A DNA stretch of 8,493 nt from Clostridiales bacterium (lineage in GTDB: Bacteria; Bacillota; Clostridia; Oscillospirales; CAG-272): the NCBI GenBank assembly GCA_004554105.1, contig SFNW01000082.1, positions 1 to 8,493 on the forward strand, written 5' to 3'. Under the pieces are notes generated by a model. It had not been told where the DNA came from. It saw only the letters and a list, made by a program, of their open reading frames with translations, and searched no databases. Position 1 is the first letter of the stretch. Each line of letters opens with the position of its first letter. Below, piece after piece: positions 5,571 through 8,493 of this stretch. Made by a program: the position numbers and the translations under genes.

Positions 5571-5592
5571 CGCGATTTTTCGCGGAATTTTT
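5571..5592 (+). terminator. Weak candidate terminator after the M50 gene
   Basis: CGCGA (5571-5575) pairs with TCGCG (5580-5584) around four Ts, followed by GAA and five Ts (5588-5592). The stem is short and the T-run offset. It is the only hairpin plus T-run I found between the M50 stop and the potA promoter, an AT-rich gap with nothing else visible. Confidence 0.3.
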
Positions 5593-5614
5593 ACAGATAT
5601 TTTGCGTAAACCTA

Positions 5615-5643
5615 TTGCATTTTACGGACGTTTTTTATATAAT
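5615..5643 (+). promoter_or_regulatory. Sigma-A promoter for the pot operon
   Basis: A perfect -10 TATAAT (5638-5643) lies 17 bp after TTGCAT (5615-5620), which keeps only the TTG of the -35 consensus. The spacer ends in six Ts and the area is AT-rich. Transcription would start near 5650, giving a leader of about 80 bases before potA. Confidence 0.75.
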
Positions 5644-5656
5644 GGGTAGCGACGCG

Positions 5657-5691
5657 AACACGCGGGACGGCGAGGGCCGCCGCCGCGTGTT
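5657..5691 (+). promoter_or_regulatory. GC-rich leader hairpin upstream of potA
   Basis: AACACGCGG (5657-5665) pairs perfectly with CCGCGTGTT (5683-5691). Inside, after a GA bulge, CGGCG (5668-5672) pairs with CGCCG (5678-5682) around AGGGC, giving 14 pairs in all. It begins only some 7 bases from the predicted transcript 5' end. No T-run follows, so it is not a terminator as it stands. A 5' stem that stabilises the mRNA, or a regulatory leader, is possible. Confidence 0.6.
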
Positions 5692-5728
5692 TAATCGGTT
5701 AAAAAGGATGTGTATAAACTCTAAGAAA

Positions 5729-6853
5729 ATGAGCAGGCTTATCGAACTGAAAAACGTATCGAAATCCTTTGAGGACACGCCGGTTTTGAAAAACATCAAC
5801 CTGTATATCCGCGACAAGGAATTCGTTACGCTCCTCGGACCCTCGGGCTGCGGCAAGACGACGACGCTGCGGATTATCGGCGGCTTTGAAGCGCCGGACG
5901 AGGGCGATGTTTATTTTGACGGCAAGCGGATTAACGACCTGCCGCCGTATAAGCGTACCGTCAACACGGTATTCCAGAAGTACGCGCTGTTCCCGCACCT
6001 CAATGTGTATGAGAACGTTGCGTTTGCACTTCGTCTCGCCAAACGGAGCGAGAAGGAGATTTCAGTCAAGGTCAAGGAGATGCTGAAAATCGTCAACCTC
6101 GAAGGGTTTGAGAAACGCAGCGTCGAAAAACTGTCGGGCGGACAGCAGCAGCGCGTGGCAATCGCACGCGCACTGGCAAACGACCCGAAGGTTCTGCTTC
6201 TTGACGAGCCGCTCGGCGCACTGGATTTGAAACTGCGAAAGGAAATGCAGACCGAACTCAAGAAAATCCAGCAGCGCATGGGAATCACATTCGTTTATGT
6301 TACGCATGACCAGGAAGAGGCGCTTTCGATGAGTGACACCGTCGTCGTTATGGATAACGGCGTCATTCAGCAGATCGGAACGCCCGAGGATATATACAAC
6401 GAGCCGGCGAACGCCTTTGTCGCCGACTTCATCGGCGAGAGCAACATTCTCGACGGCATCATGCACGCGGACAAGTCGGTCGAGTTTGCGGGGCACACGC
6501 TCGAATGCGTCGACGGCGGCTTTGCCAAGGACGAGCCGGTCGACGTCGTTATCCGTCCCGAGGACGTCGATATGGTCGAGGTCGGCAGCGTGCCGATTCA
6601 CGGCGTGGTCGACACGGTCACGTTCAAGGGCGTACACTATGAGATTATCGTGGACGTCGAGGGCTTCAAGTGGATGATTCAGACCACCGATTACGCCGCG
6701 CCCGGCACAGAGGTCGGTCTGCGGATCCTGCCGAACGAAATCCACGTTATGAAGAAATCCAAGTATTCGGATTTGTACGGCGACTATTCCACCTACTTTG
6801 ACGAGATGGACGAGACCGACGCTGCAAAGGACGGTGCGGGGGATGAAAACTAA
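5729..6853 (+). CDS. potA: Spermidine/putrescine ABC transporter ATP-binding protein
   Basis: PotA hydrolyses ATP in the cytoplasm to drive polyamine import through PotB and PotC. The 374-residue protein has all ABC motifs: Walker A GPSGCGKTT (37-45), Q-loop Q83, signature LSGGQ (135-139), Walker B LLLDEP (156-161) and H-loop H193 in THDQEEA. The C-terminal part (about 235-350) is a TOBE-type regulatory domain with VVIRPEDV, typical of PotA/CysA/MalK-like ATPases, followed by an acidic end. Substrate class is inferred mainly from adjacent potB and potC. I chose ATG 5729 (MSRLIELKNVSKSF) because families usually begin just before this strand. ATG 5708 is in frame but directly follows AAGG, too close for it to act as a binding site. 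The AAGGATGTG at 5704-5712 sits rather far from 5729. The 3' end overlaps potB by 11 bp. Confidence 0.93.
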   Translation: MSRLIELKNVSKSFEDTPVLKNINLYIRDKEFVTLLGPSGCGKTTTLRIIGGFEAPDEGDVYFDGKRINDLPPYKRTVNTVFQKYALFPHLNVYENVAFALRLAKRSEKEISVKVKEMLKIVNLEGFEKRSVEKLSGGQQQRVAIARALANDPKVLLLDEPLGALDLKLRKEMQTELKKIQQRMGITFVYVTHDQEEALSMSDTVVVMDNGVIQQIGTPEDIYNEPANAFVADFIGESNILDGIMHADKSVEFAGHTLECVDGGFAKDEPVDVVIRPEDVDMVEVGSVPIHGVVDTVTFKGVHYEIIVDVEGFKWMIQTTDYAAPGTEVGLRILPNEIHVMKKSKYSDLYGDYSTYFDEMDETDAAKDGAGDEN

Positions 6854-7670
6854 GTCTTTCATGGCGCGCCTGATGGCTGCGCCGCACGTTCTGTGGTCGA
6901 TTCTGTTCATTCTGGCGCCGCTCGCGTTCGTGTTTTACTACGCGTTCACCGACAAAAACGGCGCGTTTACCCTGAGCAATATCAAGGAACTGGGCAGCAC
7001 AAGCTATCTCGACATTTTCACGCGCTCGCTCTGCTTTGCGCTGGCGGCGACGGTCATCTGCCTCATTATCGCGTTTCCGCTCGCCTATGCGATTTCGCGC
7101 GCCAAGCCGCGCTCGCAGAAAATCTGCATTATGCTGACCATGCTGCCGATGTGGATGAATTTTCTGATTCGCACCTACTCGATTATGGCGATTTTGGAGG
7201 ACACGGGCTTTCTCAACACGCTGCTTGCGAAAATCGGAATCCCGCCGCTGCATATCATCAATACGGGCGGCGCGGTTATCTTCGGTATGGTCTACAACTA
7301 TTTGCCCTATATGGTGCTGCCGATTTACACGGTGCTTTCCAAGCTGGATAACCGCCTGCTCGAAGCCTCCGCAGACCTCGGCTGCACGCCGGCGCAGACC
7401 TTTTTCAAGGTTGTCATGCCGCTCAGCCGCTCGGGCGTGATTTCGGGCGTGACAATGGTCTTCGTCCCGTCCATCAGTACCTTCTACATTTCGCAGAAGC
7501 TCGGCGGCGGCAAGTTCCAGCTCATCGGCGACGTTATCGAACGCCAGTTCCAGTCTGCGTATAACTACAACCTTGGCGCGGCGATGTCGCTTGTCCTGAT
7601 GGTGCTGATTCTTCTGTCGCTTGCGGTCATGAACCGCTATTCCGACGAGGAAGGAGGCATGGTGGCATGA
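6843..7670 (+). CDS. potB: Spermidine/putrescine ABC transporter permease PotB
   Basis: PotB is one of the two inner-membrane channel subunits of the polyamine importer. The 275 residues have a first helix at about 16-35 and about five more in the BPD-type permease domain, including the PotB-typical LPMWMNFLIRTYSIMAIL at 101-118. The cytoplasmic EAA loop that docks on the ATPase starts at residue 174 (EASADLG, then a proline in KVVMPLS). ATG 6843 overlaps the potA end by 11 bp, with AAAGGA (6826-6831) 11 bases upstream. The frame is open 15 codons further upstream but that part lies within potA. The gene ends in the ATGA overlap that starts potC. Confidence 0.93.
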   Translation: MKTKSFMARLMAAPHVLWSILFILAPLAFVFYYAFTDKNGAFTLSNIKELGSTSYLDIFTRSLCFALAATVICLIIAFPLAYAISRAKPRSQKICIMLTMLPMWMNFLIRTYSIMAILEDTGFLNTLLAKIGIPPLHIINTGGAVIFGMVYNYLPYMVLPIYTVLSKLDNRLLEASADLGCTPAQTFFKVVMPLSRSGVISGVTMVFVPSISTFYISQKLGGGKFQLIGDVIERQFQSAYNYNLGAAMSLVLMVLILLSLAVMNRYSDEEGGMVA

Positions 7671-8493
7671 AACCGCTTTCCAAGGTTTATACAACCCTGA
7701 TTTTCATTCTGCTCTACGCGCCGATTGCGGTGATGGTGCTGTTTTCGTTCAACTCGGTCAATTCGACCGGCGTGTTTGCGGGCTTCTCGCTCTACTGGTA
7801 TAAGGAGCTGCTCCGCGACGGCGCGACGCTCGCCGCGCTGAAAAATACGCTATTGCTCGCCGTATTATCTTCGCTGATTGCGACGCTCATCGGCACGGCG
7901 GCGGCGGTCGGCATTTTCAAGCTGAAAAACCGCCATGTGAAAAGCGCCATCATGACCGTGACCAATATCCCGATGATGAATCCCGATATTGTCACCGGTA
8001 TTTCGATGATGCTGCTGTTTGTCTTCGTCTGCGTTAAGCTCGCGGGCGCGGCAAGCCTCAGCTTCACCACGGTGCTGATTGCGCATATCACCTTCAACCT
8101 GCCTTATGTCATTTTGTCTGTCCTGCCGAAGCTGAAGCAGATGGACAAGCATCTGACCGAGGCGGCGCTCGACCTCGGCTGCACGCCGTTTCAGGCGTTC
8201 TGGAAGGTGGAACTGCCCTCGATTATGCCCGGCGTTGTCTCGGGGCTGATTATGGCGTTCACCCTGTCGCTTGACGACTTTGTGATCAGCTACTTTACGA
8301 CCGGCGGCGGCTTTGAGACGCTCCCGATTCGCATTTATTCCATGACCAAAAAGCGCGTGACCCCGGATATGTACGCGCTTTCCACCTTGATTTTCATCGC
8401 GGTGCTTGCACTGCTCATTCTCTCCAACCTTGCCGGCGGCAAGACCGAGAAAAAGAGCAAGGCAAAGGCTGCCGCATCTACGGAGGCTTCAAA
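7667..8493 (+). CDS. potC: Spermidine/putrescine ABC transporter permease PotC, 3' end cut by window edge
   Basis: PotC pairs with PotB to form the membrane channel. The frame is open from ATG 7667 to the last base: 275 complete codons and no stop. AAGGAGG (7651-7657) lies 9 bases before the ATG, and ATGA overlaps the potB stop by 4 bp. The protein shows an N-terminal helix (about 7-28) with the FSFNS motif after it, about five further helices, and an EAA loop at residue 165 (EAALDLGCTPFQAF). The LDDFVISYFTTG segment is typical of PotC. The visible end is a Lys/Ala-rich tail (KTEKKSKAKAAA), so the stop is probably only a few codons away. potD, for the binding lipoprotein, would be expected next. 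Confidence 0.93.
   Translation, partial: MKPLSKVYTTLIFILLYAPIAVMVLFSFNSVNSTGVFAGFSLYWYKELLRDGATLAALKNTLLLAVLSSLIATLIGTAAAVGIFKLKNRHVKSAIMTVTNIPMMNPDIVTGISMMLLFVFVCVKLAGAASLSFTTVLIAHITFNLPYVILSVLPKLKQMDKHLTEAALDLGCTPFQAFWKVELPSIMPGVVSGLIMAFTLSLDDFVISYFTTGGGFETLPIRIYSMTKKRVTPDMYALSTLIFIAVLALLILSNLAGGKTEKKSKAKAAASTEAS

Noticed and set aside
5147..5728. Open frame upstream of and continuous with potA, including a possible 5460-5728 peptide with KKSWLKKVNHAKTRF
   Set aside because: It overlaps the M50 gene in another frame, then crosses the pot promoter and leader hairpin. No ribosome binding site, and PotA does not have such an N-terminal domain.

Overview
The window reads as a chromosomal segment of an endospore-forming Clostridia-type Firmicute (Bacillota), most likely in the Oscillospirales/Ruminococcaceae. 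This placement is inferred from the gene order rpsM-rpsK-rpsD-rpoA-rplQ, a zinc-type S4, AAGGAGG ribosome binding sites, a sigma-E-like promoter ahead of an M50 protease gene, GC-rich codon use, and C-rich palindromic intergenic repeats of a kind I associate with gut Ruminococcaceae. All genes are on the + strand.

Region 1 (1-2950) is the end of the ribosomal alpha operon: the 3' part of rpsM (S13), then rpsK (S11), rpsD (S4), rpoA (RNA polymerase alpha) and rplQ (L17), closed by a strong intrinsic terminator. The 127-bp rpsD-rpoA gap is unusual. It holds a strong hairpin and two competing alternatives built around an 11-bp direct repeat.

Region 2 (2951-4579) holds one gene with its own sigma-A promoter, an EamA/DMT-family membrane transporter (3062-3955). 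A 624-bp gene-free stretch follows. It contains two related palindromic repeats (4000-4159 and 4314-4425) on either side of an intrinsic terminator. Each repeat end consists of two hairpins whose stem sequences differ while pairing is kept. These look like MITE- or REP-like elements.

Region 3 (4508-5489) is a two-gene overlapping unit behind a close match to the sporulation sigma-E consensus. It encodes a 104-residue single-span membrane protein of unknown function and a small site-2-type M50 intramembrane metalloprotease with HExxH and LDGG motifs. The layout resembles spoIVFA-spoIVFB, but both proteins are much smaller.

Region 4 (5615-8493) is the start of a spermidine/putrescine ABC transporter operon behind a sigma-A promoter and a GC-rich leader hairpin: potA (ATPase), potB and potC (permeases), with 11-bp and 4-bp gene overlaps. 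PotC runs off the window, and the substrate-binding protein gene potD would be expected just downstream.

Most of the window is ordinary housekeeping sequence. The parts worth a second look are the covarying repeat pair, the sigma-E-like promoter with its minimal M50 unit, and the rpsD-rpoA intergenic structure. I saw no tRNA, rRNA, CRISPR array, transposase gene or prophage.
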